Assembly (NCBI RefSeq): GCF_012935325.2 | Contig: NZ_JABBYG020000019.1 | Span: 1 to 64,000, forward strand | Length of the DNA: 64,000 nucleotides | Reading direction: 5' to 3' | From: Paenibacillus sp. PL91 | GTDB lineage: Bacteria; Bacillota; Bacilli; Paenibacillales; Paenibacillaceae | Shown: positions 17,638 through 25,148 of the stretch, piece by piece | Layout of the letters: each line of letters starts with the position of its first letter | Position numbering within the stretch: position 1 is the stretch's first letter | Notes under the pieces: model-generated | The model's database searches: none | Told to the model about the DNA's origin: nothing | Seen by the model: only the letters and a program-made list of their open reading frames with translations | Made by a program: the position numbers and the translations under genes

Positions 17638-18083
17638 GCTCCTACCTCCCCTTCTACTACCTTGCCCAGTGCATCCAACATGACGTTTGTACCGTGTTCC
17701 CGCACTTCCGGCGTGTCGTGTCCGTCAAAGAACGCACCTTGCTCCGTGAAAATCAGCTTCGTGCCGCCCTTCACCTTAATAAGCTCAACCGTTGTGATCG
17801 AGACAGAGATGCGTATGTCGCCCGAATCCAGGGTGTACGTATAGACAATGCGCTGCTCTGGAACAAGCTCCTGATAGCTGGCGTCGAAGGTAAAGATCGG
17901 CCCTTCCGGCGGCCCGCCGCTGCTGTACTCGCGCCCGCCAACCTGGAAATCGAAAATGTCTGGCTTCGAAAACCACTTGGCTTTGGCAATCGGATCGGCC
18001 CATGCGTTATAAACCCGCTCCGGCGGAGCGGCATAAATCCGTTCTACGACGAAGGTTCCATGCTTGACAAATCGTTCGTTCAT
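17634..18083 (-). CDS. SRPBCC/AHSA1 family protein, 149 aa
   Basis: Paralogue of the following gene: VERIYAAPPERVYNAWADPI, KAKWFSKPD, IVYTYTLDSGDIRISVS, and a closing amphipathic helix (GTNVMLDALGKVVEG). It overlaps the downstream gene by 4 nt and the upstream MerR gene by 4 nt (ATGA junctions), showing tight translational coupling. The two paralogues differ mainly in their central ligand-facing strands. Confidence 0.85.
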   Translation of the reverse strand: MNERFVKHGTFVVERIYAAPPERVYNAWADPIAKAKWFSKPDIFDFQVGGREYSSGGPPEGPIFTFDASYQELVPEQRIVYTYTLDSGDIRISVSITTVELIKVKGGTKLIFTEQGAFFDGHDTPEVREHGTNVMLDALGKVVEGEVGA

Positions 18084-18586
18084 TGATTTTCCTCCTTATG
18101 TTTCGGAATTCCGTTCTCCTCGGCAAGAAAGTCTCCCAGCAGGTCCAAATGTCGCTCCCAACTCGTTTGCCGCTCAATGACCGGTTTCTCAAATCCTATC
18201 TTCATCGCTTGCAGAAGGCTCGTGAAATCTTCAACCGTTAATTCTGCCTTTCCCTGCATAAGCTTGGATACATGTCTTAGCTGCTCCAATAGTTTCTGTT
18301 GCAGTTTAATCTGTTCTTTGATTTGGTTTATCTGCAGGCCAACGATCTCAAGCGGACTGATCTGCCCGCCATTTAAGGCCGATTTAATCTCCTCGAGAGA
18401 TAATCCCAGCTCCTTAAGCGATAATATCTGGTGTAATCGCGACAAGTCCAATTCATTGTACAGCCTGTGGCCGGAATCCGTTTGTCCCGATGGAGAAAAC
18501 AACCCGATTTGATCATAAAACCGCAAGGTTCGTACGGTAAGCCCCGTTAGCTTGGCAATATCCCCGACCTTCCAATGTCTCTTCAT
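18080..18586 (-). CDS. MerR-family transcriptional regulator, 168 aa
   Basis: DNA-binding winged helix at residues 5-72 (VGDIAKLTGLTVRTLRFYDQ, LSLKELGLSLEEI), a long dimerisation coiled coil at about 78-110, then a small effector-binding tail of about 50 aa. This size suits TipAL-N or multidrug-type MerR proteins. It heads a three-gene operon and its own promoter has the expanded spacer typical of MerR control, so it is probably autoregulated. The inducer is unknown. Confidence 0.9.
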   Translation of the reverse strand: MKRHWKVGDIAKLTGLTVRTLRFYDQIGLFSPSGQTDSGHRLYNELDLSRLHQILSLKELGLSLEEIKSALNGGQISPLEIVGLQINQIKEQIKLQQKLLEQLRHVSKLMQGKAELTVEDFTSLLQAMKIGFEKPVIERQTSWERHLDLLGDFLAEENGIPKHKEENQ

Positions 18587-18630
18587 GAACCATCTCCACT
18601 CTTTGGCGCTAGCTAAGTACCGGTAACTCT

Positions 18631-18661
18631 ATTGTAAAACATCACGTTACGTAAGGTGCAA
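18631..18661 (-). promoter_or_regulatory. MerR-type promoter with 19-bp spacer
   Basis: On the minus strand -35 TTGCAC and -10 TACAAT are separated by exactly 19 nt, and the spacer contains the palindromic core TTACGTAA. Overlong spacers with a central palindrome are the target of MerR-family DNA distortion. It lies 45 nt upstream of the merR gene start. Confidence 0.75.
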
Positions 18662-18803
18662 GTGAAATCTTTCCGCTCTACCGAATTTTTTTGTGCCACT
18701 GATATTGAACACAAGCTATTCTGTCTAAAGGCAAAGACTCAATCCGCAAACGTTTTTGAAAATTTCGCCCTACTTATGATAAGGTTCTCCGCAATTGATC
18801 TTA

Positions 18804-18850
18804 AACTATCTTGCCCGTTCTAGAGTAAAGGGCTGGTCTCCAGCCCCTCC
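18804..18850 (-). repeat. attC-like element E15 (degraded)
   Basis: Left boxes AACTATCTTGCCCGTT then hairpin GGGCTGG(TCT)CCAGCCC. The right arm is not recognisable apart from CAAACTGTACGTG. Confidence 0.45.
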
Positions 18851-18877
18851 TCATCAAACTGTACGTGATGTTTTCTC

Positions 18878-19159
18878 TCAAACGGCCTTCCTATGCTCGT
18901 CATTCATGGGCATGCAGTTTACAAGTGCATCTTCAATCCATGTAATTTTGTCAAATGCCTTACCTCTTGAAAGGATCCCATCTATCTCACTCGTTGCCTT
19001 TTCTTCGCATGTCTTATAGTTCGCTGCATTGGAGAACGGCACGATGACTTGATCGAACACCAGCCCTTTGGCCATATACGAAGACGTAACCACGATTCCC
19101 TCGTGAAACCTTTCACTGCTGAAGTCGAACAGATGGATAAGTTCGACGGATGTAAACAC
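18878..19159 (-). pseudogene. UvrD/HelD-like helicase remnant
   Basis: Residues 22-45 read VTSSYMAKGLVFDQVIVPF, close to motif V of HelD/UvrD-type helicases (usually TSYMAKGLEFDQVI). After about 55 residues it runs into unrelated sequence (SEIDGILSRGKAFDKITWIE). There is no helicase core. Probably a chimeric fragment left by deletion; any product is unlikely to function. Confidence 0.5.
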
Positions 19160-19244
19160 CCCAATATCTCAACGAAATATTATTAACCTAAATTTCTCTA
19201 GAGGTTTTACAAGTCCTGCTTGTACATCGTGCTCTTTCAACAAA

Positions 19245-19264
19245 ACTGCCCGTTAACTTAATGA
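19245..19264 (-). repeat. attC-like half site E16
   Basis: ACTGCCCGTTAACTTAATGA alone, followed 25 nt later by one end of the MITE-like repeat (AAAGTATTAGACTAACGGGG). Confidence 0.5.
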
Positions 19265-19466
19265 CATACATTATCTAATGTTGAAAGAAAATAAAGTATT
19301 AGACTAACGGGGTGAATGAAAAGTATCATTTTCCTTTTATAAGGATAACTTTTACCCCGAAAAATCCCTCATTATTGTTTTCATTATGGGCTTTAGCCGT
19401 TTCATGACAAACATGGTTCTTCATAGACTAATTCCGTACCTAATTCCTAAGGAAAGGGAGTAAAAA

Positions 19467-19859
19467 ATGAAAATCCCAGTTACCGGATTTGTATTGGGAT
19501 CTTCCGAAGATGGCGATAACCGTCATTCTCATAAGCTATATATTACGTCTTGGAATGGCAACCCTGTCCATGTTCATTCTATTACCGGTGAAACTTCCAT
19601 CGATGACGGACATTCTCATCAATATGTGAGTTGGACCGCTCCTGCTCCTACCGGAGTGCCTCATGTACATGGATACCAAACTGTTACTTCCCAGAATCAC
19701 GGCCATACCCACCTTATTCAGGGAACGACTGGCCCAGCCATCGCTCTTCCTGGTGGAGGACACTACCATTTGTTTGAAGGGTATACCACTATTAACGGTA
19801 CTCATCCCCATTCGCATGCCTATCGCGGGAGAACAGGCAATGAAGTTAGTAGTATGTAA
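19467..19859 (+). CDS. YmaF-family histidine-rich protein, 130 aa
   Basis: Small protein built of regularly spaced H-x-H motifs: NRHSHKLYITS, VHVHSITGETS, DGHSHQY, PHVHGYQ, HGHTHLIQG, GHYHLFEG, THPHSHAYRG. This is the YmaF pattern, probably a metal- or surface-associated beta-rich repeat of unknown function. No signal peptide is evident. Start ATG with AAGGGAG upstream, and a strong terminator follows. It is one of few plus-strand genes in the first 30 kb and has no attC-like site in matching orientation. Nothing was seen in 19265-19440 except the MITE end. Confidence 0.85.
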   Translation: MKIPVTGFVLGSSEDGDNRHSHKLYITSWNGNPVHVHSITGETSIDDGHSHQYVSWTAPAPTGVPHVHGYQTVTSQNHGHTHLIQGTTGPAIALPGGGHYHLFEGYTTINGTHPHSHAYRGRTGNEVSSM

Positions 19860-19877
19860 AAAAATCCAATGAATATA

Positions 19878-19918
19878 AAGGACATTCTACAATAATTAAT
19901 AGAATGTCCTTCTTTTTG
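19878..19918 (+). terminator. terminator of the YmaF-family gene
   Basis: AAGGACATTCTA and TAGAATGTCCTT form a perfect 12-bp stem with loop CAATAATTAA, followed by CTTTTTG. Confidence 0.85.
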
Positions 19919-20009
19919 CCCTTTTGTTATTTCCTTGTAGGCTCCTTTGGAACATATCGATAGTGAAAAGGAGCCTTTCGGCTTCGCGAAATACGTGATC
20001 TGCTAATAA

Positions 20010-20052
20010 TGGCATGGCTGCCGCTGTTTCTTTTATTGGGGTCAGTTTAAAA
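20010..20052 (-). repeat. inverted copy of the MITE interior
   Basis: GGCTGCCGCTGTTTCTTTTA followed by TTGGGGTCAGT is the reverse complement of 9575-9605, with one change. No flanking TIRs are close by. The rest of 19920-20170 is unassigned. Confidence 0.5.
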
Positions 20053-20172
20053 CTTAATGGTTTGATCACTATTCAGTTTCACTGTTGCAATTCAAAAGCG
20101 GCCCTCTCGGTTCCAGTAGTAGCGGCAATTGATGTGTGACTTACAAGGAGTAATTAGTCGAAAGTTATTACG

Positions 20173-20264
20173 TTAACCTGCCCGTTAGCTCAACGAGGCT
20201 GCCGTTTCGTGCCGGCAGCCTCGTCCTGGTGATTGTTAATCTAACGTTCCCCGTTAGCGTAATG
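20173..20264 (-). repeat. attC-like element E17
   Basis: Very well-formed copy. Left inner box CGTTAGCTCAAC pairs with right GTTAATCTAACG, where changes on one side are matched on the other. The hairpin GAGGCTGCCG(TTTCGTGC)CGGCAGCCTC is perfect, and the right outer box is CGTTAG. Confidence 0.8.
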
Positions 20265-20294
20265 ATTGCAGTAGGCTGTGATCTGAGATATCGC

Positions 20295-20678
20295 TCACTC
20301 AATCGCCATTTTTTCGAGGTCTATTCTATTTATTGTAACCCCATATGAACTGTTCTCTTCAAACACCGTTCCATTGATAATGGAACCATGCCAATCGACT
20401 GATTCCACAGCGCTGTCCCGAATTTATGCGTTAGTTAGGTCTGCATCCCGAAAAGAACATGTTTTGAGGTTAGTTTTAATAAACCGTGCATTTTTCAAAT
20501 TACACTTTGAAAAATCAATACCAGTTAGAAAACATTCATCAAAGGAAACACCTTGCAAATCCCAGTTGGAAAGATCTCCCGAGTCCGAGTCTACTACATC
20601 AATTGAATGAAACATTTTGTTGCCTTTCCTCAGCTCGGTCATAAGTTCTTCCATTGTAAGATCACGTTCTATATACAT
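20295..20678 (-). pseudogene. pentapeptide-repeat protein with nonsense codon
   Basis: Pentapeptide repeats (A/N-D/L-L/F-x-x) are visible: NWDLQGVSFDECFLTGIDFS, then CNLKNARFIKTNLKTCSFRD. The frame stops at TAA (20424) after 84 codons, but continues in the same frame for another 42 codons (IRDSAVESVDWHGSIING and on) to a TGA at 20295. A single TTA-to-TAA change explains it. An intact product of about 127 aa would be a short Qnr-like right-handed helix; function unknown. Confidence 0.65.
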
Positions 20679-20700
20679 TATTGTCGCTCCAGTTTGTGCA

Positions 20701-20867
20701 CTAACGTTACCCGTTAGCTTAATGAAGTACCGTCAGTCTAATACTATATTTTCCTAGTTTATCAATACATAAATGTAAAATACAGATGAAATAAAGGGTT
20801 CCACATATTAGTCATGAATAATATGTGAAACCCTTTATGTTTAACTATCATGCCCGTTAGCCGAATG
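20701..20867 (-). repeat. attC-like element E18/E19 (split)
   Basis: A well-formed arm CTAACGTTACCCGTTAGCTTAATGA at 20701-20725 is followed by a MITE end (CCGTCAGTCTAATACT), then by a long hairpin AAAGGGTTCCACATATT/AATATGTGAAACCCTTT at 20791-20837, and then ACTATCATGCCCGTTAG at 20845-20861. The last box supplies the stop codon of the acetyltransferase gene (GGC TAA CGG). Confidence 0.6.
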
Positions 20868-21528
20868 TGGTATAGTTTGGCAACCATTCCATATACGCAT
20901 CAGCACGTAATTGTAGCTCATTATACAGCATCCCGGCATGGTAACCGTCGCAAACGGCATGGTGGAATTGTCCTGATAATGGCAATAATATTTTTTCGTC
21001 AAGCTGAAAATATTTCCCCATTGTAAAGATGGGGAGTAAATAGGTTCCCTCATTATAGACGTTCAGGTTAAAGCCAGTGAAGCTAACCCAAGGAATGCTA
21101 GAAATGGGGAAAGTGTTGGGTGGTTCGTTTGTTTTAGCAGCAAATCGTTTAACACTTCCGTACTTTTTTATATCATCAAGATAACGAATGTAGAAATCAT
21201 TAAAATCTTCACCGTACAAAGTCCATATGCTTGAAAAAGTCTTATCATCATCATGGAAAATTGTAAAGCTAGGAGATAAACTATCCCAATAACCCAATGT
21301 CCCATCAGAATTAAAACAAGTGCGAAATTCATTGTGGCAGTTTACCACTGTAGATATCATGTGGATTAGTGCTGGATACAGCTTTATCCCCTGACTCTTA
21401 AGTTCTTTCAGCAGCCGGGAAATATCAATATTTGCAGTCATGCTATAGGTGCATCTGACATTGTTTAAATAATGCTCAAAATAGGATTTTCTACTCCAGT
21501 TATCAATGACAATCGGGTTGAAATTCAT
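20857..21528 (-). CDS. cat: chloramphenicol acetyltransferase, CatA type, 223 aa
   Basis: Transfers acetyl from acetyl-CoA to the 3-hydroxyl of chloramphenicol. The catalytic motif QFHHAVCDGYH is intact at residues 188-198, with the active-site His in HHAVCDG. Other family landmarks: WSRKSYFEHY at the start, YPALIHMIS near 51, SIPWVSFTGFNLN near 145, and LLPIFTMGKY. Length is right for the trimeric enzyme. The stop codon lies inside the attC-like box, as is seen with integron cassettes. Full-length, but activity on chloramphenicol is unproven. Confidence 0.92.
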   Translation of the reverse strand: MNFNPIVIDNWSRKSYFEHYLNNVRCTYSMTANIDISRLLKELKSQGIKLYPALIHMISTVVNCHNEFRTCFNSDGTLGYWDSLSPSFTIFHDDDKTFSSIWTLYGEDFNDFYIRYLDDIKKYGSVKRFAAKTNEPPNTFPISSIPWVSFTGFNLNVYNEGTYLLPIFTMGKYFQLDEKILLPLSGQFHHAVCDGYHAGMLYNELQLRADAYMEWLPNYTTFG

Positions 21529-21632
21529 TTATTATAACCTCCTAAAATGATTACTTTTTTTCGTTTTAGGAGGTTTAATCCACTGCTTTAACCATATCCG
21601 CATCACAATCCCAACACATAATTTTTCTACTG

Positions 21633-21663
21633 CACTATCGAGTCCCGAGGGAGTTAATTGAAG
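21633..21663 (-). repeat. attC-like half site E20 (degenerate)
   Basis: CACTATCGAGTCCCGAGGGAG then TTAATTGAAG: right arm with several changes, immediately before the stop of the lipoprotein gene. Confidence 0.35.
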
Positions 21664-21672
21664 GTATTCAAG

Positions 21673-22194
21673 TTATTGAATAGGTTGAAATGAAACATTC
21701 CAAATGCCATCATCATCTTTAATCATCTTAAAACCATACTTACTTTCTGTGTCTTCGCTTGAGAGATACTCAATATACCCTTCAAAATCACTAGTTTGTA
21801 CGAATTTTCCATTTTCAATCTTATTAAAAGTTTTGAGGATCTGTTCTTTTATTCCTCTATCTGAATTAGGAATTTTTTCATCTTCTTCTTTTGTCCATTG
21901 AATGTGTCCTTTTTTATCCGTATATAATGCGTAAACAACATCATTATTATAGTCCAAACTTGCTTGAACATATAACTTAGCAATACTTATTGGTTCTAAC
22001 TCTTTTAAATATTGTTCATTTAAGTCTTTCTGAAAGTTATTATAGACCTCTTGTTCTTTGAAAGATAGTTTAAAATCAAGTGATAAGGTTGGCGTTAATG
22101 TTGGACTTGATGCGAGTATATCTGACTTGTTTTCCTTGCTAAAACAACCTGTAAGTACTATAAGTATTTCAACTAATAATAATCCAAATTTCAT
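21673..22194 (-). CDS. hypothetical lipoprotein, 173 aa
   Basis: Short lipoprotein signal (LLLVEILIVLTGC, lipobox LTGC at residues 14-17). A Ser/Thr/Pro linker (residues 27-40) is followed by a polar domain with YVQASLDYNNDVVYALYTD and a C-terminal SKYGFKMIKDDDGIWNVSF, which resembles the closing strands of NTF2/SnoaL-like folds. Family not recognised. Single-gene unit. Confidence 0.7.
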   Translation of the reverse strand: MKFGLLLVEILIVLTGCFSKENKSDILASSPTLTPTLSLDFKLSFKEQEVYNNFQKDLNEQYLKELEPISIAKLYVQASLDYNNDVVYALYTDKKGHIQWTKEEDEKIPNSDRGIKEQILKTFNKIENGKFVQTSDFEGYIEYLSSEDTESKYGFKMIKDDDGIWNVSFQPIQ

Positions 22195-22304
22195 TTACAT
22201 TACTAAATGCTCCCTTCAACCCCGCTAACTTCTTGATTTATTCTTCTAATATCGACGTATTAATTCACTCAATTGTTTCCAATATCTTTAAAAGTTCCTC
22301 GACA

Positions 22305-22336
22305 TAACTGCCCGATAGCTCAACGAGGCTGCCGTT
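22305..22336 (-). repeat. attC-like element E21, truncated at hairpin
   Basis: TAACTGCCCGATAGCTCAAC then GAGGCTGCCGTTG: left boxes and the first hairpin arm only. Exactly at the loop the sequence switches to the SDR coding remnant. Confidence 0.6.
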
Positions 22337-22962
22337 GATAAGTTCGGGCGAATCGATGTCCTAGTTAACAATGCCGGATACGGGCATCTCGGTGTGTTTG
22401 AGGATACCTCGCTCAAAGAGATCCGTTCCCAATACGAGACAAACGTATTCGGCACGATGGCGCTAACGCAAGCAATTATTCCCTATATGAGGAAACAGCA
22501 TAGCGGACGCATCATCAACATTTCGTCCGTCTCAGGTTACAAAGGTGTCTTCGGCGCAGCAACCTATGCTTCTAGCAAGTTCACCGTTGAGGGATTCAGT
22601 CAAGCGATTGCCGAGGAACTCGCTCCCTTCGGTGTATTTGTCACAGCGGTTTCCCCAGGTTTCTTTCGAACGGATTTCCTTGATGTAACTTCTGTCAAAT
22701 ACTCCAAGACCGAAAACAGTGATTACGAAAAGCCGCTGGCGGAGTTCCGTGAGTTCCACGACAACCGAAATCACACCCAAGCAGGCGATCGGTAAAACTC
22801 GGCGGCGTAATCGTTCTTCTATTGACGCAAATCGATAACCCGCCGGTTTCGTTCATTGCTGGCTCAGACGGGGTTGAATGGGTGACGAGTGTAATTAAGA
22901 ATTTGCAGGTCCAACTCGACGAATGGCGTGAGCTTTCGGTCAGCACGGACGGGGATAGGTAA
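22336..22962 (+). pseudogene. short-chain dehydrogenase/reductase remnant
   Basis: Plus-strand frame without a start: VDKFGRIDVLVNNAGYGHLG (NNAG structural motif), IINISSVSGYKG with catalytic Ser, YASSK catalytic Tyr/Lys, and SPGFFRTDFL. The cofactor-binding N-terminus (TGxxxGIG, about 80 aa) is missing where it abuts E21. After QAGDR a frameshift is needed to continue into GGVIVLLLTQIDNPPVSFIA and GVEWVTSVIKNLQ, which ends at 22962. Clearly a dead copy of a classical SDR. Confidence 0.8.
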
Positions 22963-22969
22963 TAATAGA

Positions 22970-23001
22970 GAAGCCACGGGAACATTCCCGTGGCTCTTCT
23001 T
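22970..23001 (+). terminator. terminator after the SDR remnant
   Basis: AAGCCACGGGA(ACAT)TCCCGTGGCT then CTTCTTAT; it reads on the plus strand and matches the direction of the SDR remnant. Confidence 0.7.
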
Positions 23002-23049
23002 ATATGTTCCCCGACTCAAAGAGTGCTTAGGCGCAGGCTTGGGTTCACA

Positions 23050-23073
23050 CTAACCTGCCCGTTAGCTTAATAA
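23050..23073 (-). repeat. attC-like half site E22
   Basis: CTAACCTGCCCGTTAGCTTA with intact outer and inner left boxes, no hairpin or right arm. It is followed by the unclassified repeat at 23096-23205. Confidence 0.6.
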
Positions 23074-23095
23074 ACACCACTGCCCCACACCGTCG

Positions 23096-23205
23096 GGAAT
23101 GGGAACAAGTTCTTGACACCGGCCAGTGACAATAACGTGTTCCCATAACTAAAAAAAGCCGCGATTACGCGACTTTTATTGGGACAATGTTCATGACTCC
23201 CGACA
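23096..23205. repeat. unclassified hairpin repeat, copy 1
   Basis: Contains AAAGCCGCGATT-ACGCGACTTT inside flanks GTGTTCCC and ACAATGTTC. A related arrangement occurs at 54941-55030 (CCGCGATTAACGCGG between GAACATTAAT and ATAATGTTC) and parts recur at 36873-36962. All three lie directly next to an attC-like arm. Possibly ends of an unidentified IS. Confidence 0.4.
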
Positions 23206-23266
23206 CGTTGGAAAATGTCTTCGCTACTTCTAAACTTATCTGTTGTCGACATGTTCATTCCTTCAT

Positions 23267-23302
23267 AAAAAGCCAGGCTATGCGCTCTGGCTTGGTTTTT
23301 TG
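23267..23302 (-). terminator. bidirectional hairpin overlapping a stop codon
   Basis: AAGCCAG/CTGGCTT with T runs on both strands. On the minus strand it contains the last codons and TAG of the 59-aa gene. Confidence 0.6.
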
Positions 23303-23457
23303 CGTATGCTCGTTAGCTCGAAAGCCTCTTTAGGAATCCCCAGTTCTAGGGCCTTCTTTTTCTTAATCATCATTGCCTGCTGTAAGCTGGTGGCTTTAAA
23401 TTCAATTGTGGTGCCAAATGGATCCTCGAAAGCATAGTAGCTCTTCTTTTCCGACAT
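23278..23457 (-). CDS. small conserved-looking protein, 59 aa
   Basis: Reads MSEKKSYYAFEDPFGTTIEF, then KATSLQQAMMIKKKKALELG and IPKEAFELTSIRK. The ATG has GGAGAGG 10 nt upstream, and the reading frame looks like a genuine compact alpha/beta protein. No known motif is assigned. The terminator overlaps the last codons, a tidy gene end. Base periodicity and start signals make it more convincing than the overlapping plus-strand frame. Confidence 0.65.
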   Translation of the reverse strand: MSEKKSYYAFEDPFGTTIEFKATSLQQAMMIKKKKALELGIPKEAFELTSIRKKPSQSA

Positions 23458-23658
23458 AAACTAAGCGCCTCTCCATCTTTTTCTCAAATGATTTTGCCCG
23501 GCCATGTTCTTGGCGCAGTACACTAAAATCATTATGTCCACGCATCCTGTTTATAAACAAAAATTAGGAATTATGTTTTTTTCAATGGATAGCATTCAGG
23601 TATTATCCTTGGATTCTCGGCATATCCGCTTGGCACAATACAAGCCGGCTAAGCTTGG

Positions 23659-23925
23659 TCAAATTCCTCGAGCTAACTTTATTTGTTGGTTTTGTTCTTT
23701 TTTTTCATTTACAAGTGGTTTTGTAAATGACACGAATACAAGTCCGATCGCCAATATTGCTGCCCACGCAGTAAAGGATGGCCATCCTTCTGGAAGAAAT
23801 CCAAGAAACATATACTCAAGCGGTTTGTCAAAAAGCACCTTTATAAGCAAGACCGATAAGACTCAAAATTATTCCCAAAACCTGCAACCCATCAATTTGA
23901 AACTCTCTTCATTTTCATCACTCTC
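23659..23925 (-). pseudogene. frameshifted small membrane protein
   Basis: Minus-strand pieces in two frames: QIDGLQVLGIILSLIGLAYK and VLFDKPLEYMFLGFLPEGWP with SFTAWAAILAIGLVFVSFTK. Together they give two membrane helices joined by a short loop, ending in a Lys/Gln-rich tail. A one-base shift near 23850 separates them, and the start region is also disturbed. The family is unknown. 23460-23650 shows no gene. Confidence 0.45.
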
Positions 23926-24023
23926 CGTATTTCACAAAAAGTGAAGGCACTTCACTATGCAGCGAAATGCGAATCACAAAGCGTAGTATACCATAGTTTT
24001 TCTGACTCGATTAATTAACATAA

Positions 24024-24112
24024 TCTGCCGTTAGCTTAACAAAGAAATGGAGCAGCCTGCCGTAGCAAACTGCTCCTTGATTGTTCTACTATCGTGTCCC
24101 GTTAGTTTAATG
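24024..24112 (-). repeat. attC-like element E23
   Basis: Complete copy, hairpin ATGGAGCAGCCTGCC/GCAAACTGCTCC as in E14. It lies about 72 nt past the DUF218 stop; the gap 24113-24184 has no gene. Confidence 0.7.
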
Positions 24113-24184
24113 AAAATGAGTAATACGGATGTCGCTTCAGCCTGCTTCCTTATAGTAAGAACCCTATATCGCCGATCCATATCA

Positions 24185-24757
24185 TTATTTAAAGAGATAT
24201 TTATAATATGCTGGGAATTCTCGTATTATTGAGTAAATATCTCTAAACTCAAAGATTTTGGCATGAGCTGAATACACTTCTTTAATATCCATCTTTCTAA
24301 ACGCTAATTTTGTCCTAGATACATGAAAATATTGAGTAATAACCATAACGGAGTCTATTACTAATTCATCCCTAATCTTGCTGGTATTTTGGGCGGTCAT
24401 ATATGAGTTGTACCCATTATTATCCTCTATAATTTTATCTTCCGGTATCCCTTTATCTATTAAGTAAGATTTCATAACCTTTGCCTCATCGAAACCTTCC
24501 TTACCAATACCACCACTTACAATAATAAAAGTAAAATAGCCCCCATCATAAAGTTCTACGGACGTATCTAATCTTGCTTTTAACCGCTCAGAAGGCTGTC
24601 CATTAATTTCTACTTTATTTCCTAATACTACCGCTACGTCAACAGGCTTCAATTCATCATTCAACCCATCTATTATCACGAAAGTAGTGTGAATGATAAA
24701 CCAGATGAAAAGACTTGCTACTAATATTAAAAATCGTTTAATGAAAACAAAGTTCAA
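24185..24757 (-). CDS. DUF218/YdcF-SanA family protein, 190 aa
   Basis: Membrane-anchored protein with one N-terminal helix (LILVASLFIWFIIHTTFVII) and an extracytoplasmic DUF218 domain. Typical blocks are VDVAVVLGNKV, RLKARLDTSVELY, IIVSGGIGKEG, EAKVMKSYLIDKGIPEDKII and ITQYFHVSRTKLA. SanA and ElyC relatives influence envelope integrity and vancomycin tolerance, but the biochemical reaction is unsettled. Full length. A second family member is at 46233. Confidence 0.85.
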   Translation of the reverse strand: MNFVFIKRFLILVASLFIWFIIHTTFVIIDGLNDELKPVDVAVVLGNKVEINGQPSERLKARLDTSVELYDGGYFTFIIVSGGIGKEGFDEAKVMKSYLIDKGIPEDKIIEDNNGYNSYMTAQNTSKIRDELVIDSVMVITQYFHVSRTKLAFRKMDIKEVYSAHAKIFEFRDIYSIIREFPAYYKYLFK

Positions 24758-24923
24758 TCTCTCACCTGCATTCTCTCATTTTTTATCCATAATCCTTCCT
24801 GAATATTATCACAATTGGGAGCATGAAACATTACACGCAGACGTCCTATTACTCTCTTTTAAATTGGAATCAATTCGTTAAATCCATCCGATATCCTTTA
24901 ATTCCTATGGCGTTGAGTGGTTG

Positions 24924-24958
24924 AGCTAACCAGCCCGTTAGCGAAATGAAGAAGCCGG
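24924..24958 (-). repeat. attC-like half site E24
   Basis: CTAACCAGCCCGTTAGCGAA then ATGAAGAAGCCGGC: left boxes plus one hairpin arm; the rest is lost. The interval 24960-25148 has no recognisable gene. Confidence 0.5.
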
Positions 24959-25148
24959 CATACAGGTCATGACTGAGTTGTTCAGTGTGGTGATGAAGTT
25001 CCCCCTAATTTATAAACTGCCCATGACACAAAAGCGCAGGTGCCTCAGCGTACAAACTTGCTGCCAATGGCAAACGTTCAGAAAGAAGCATGTTATCTCC
25101 CCTACAAGTCAATTTTGAATGATTAGAATATGGGATTAGCTTATTTTC

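Noticed and set aside
23243-23437. Plus-strand 64-codon frame
   Set aside because: It overlaps the 59-aa minus-strand gene, which has a good ribosome site, compact protein-like sequence and a terminator.
23504-23944. Plus-strand 146-codon frame
   Set aside because: Low-complexity Ser/Lys/Asn composition and antisense to a membrane-protein remnant; no start signals.
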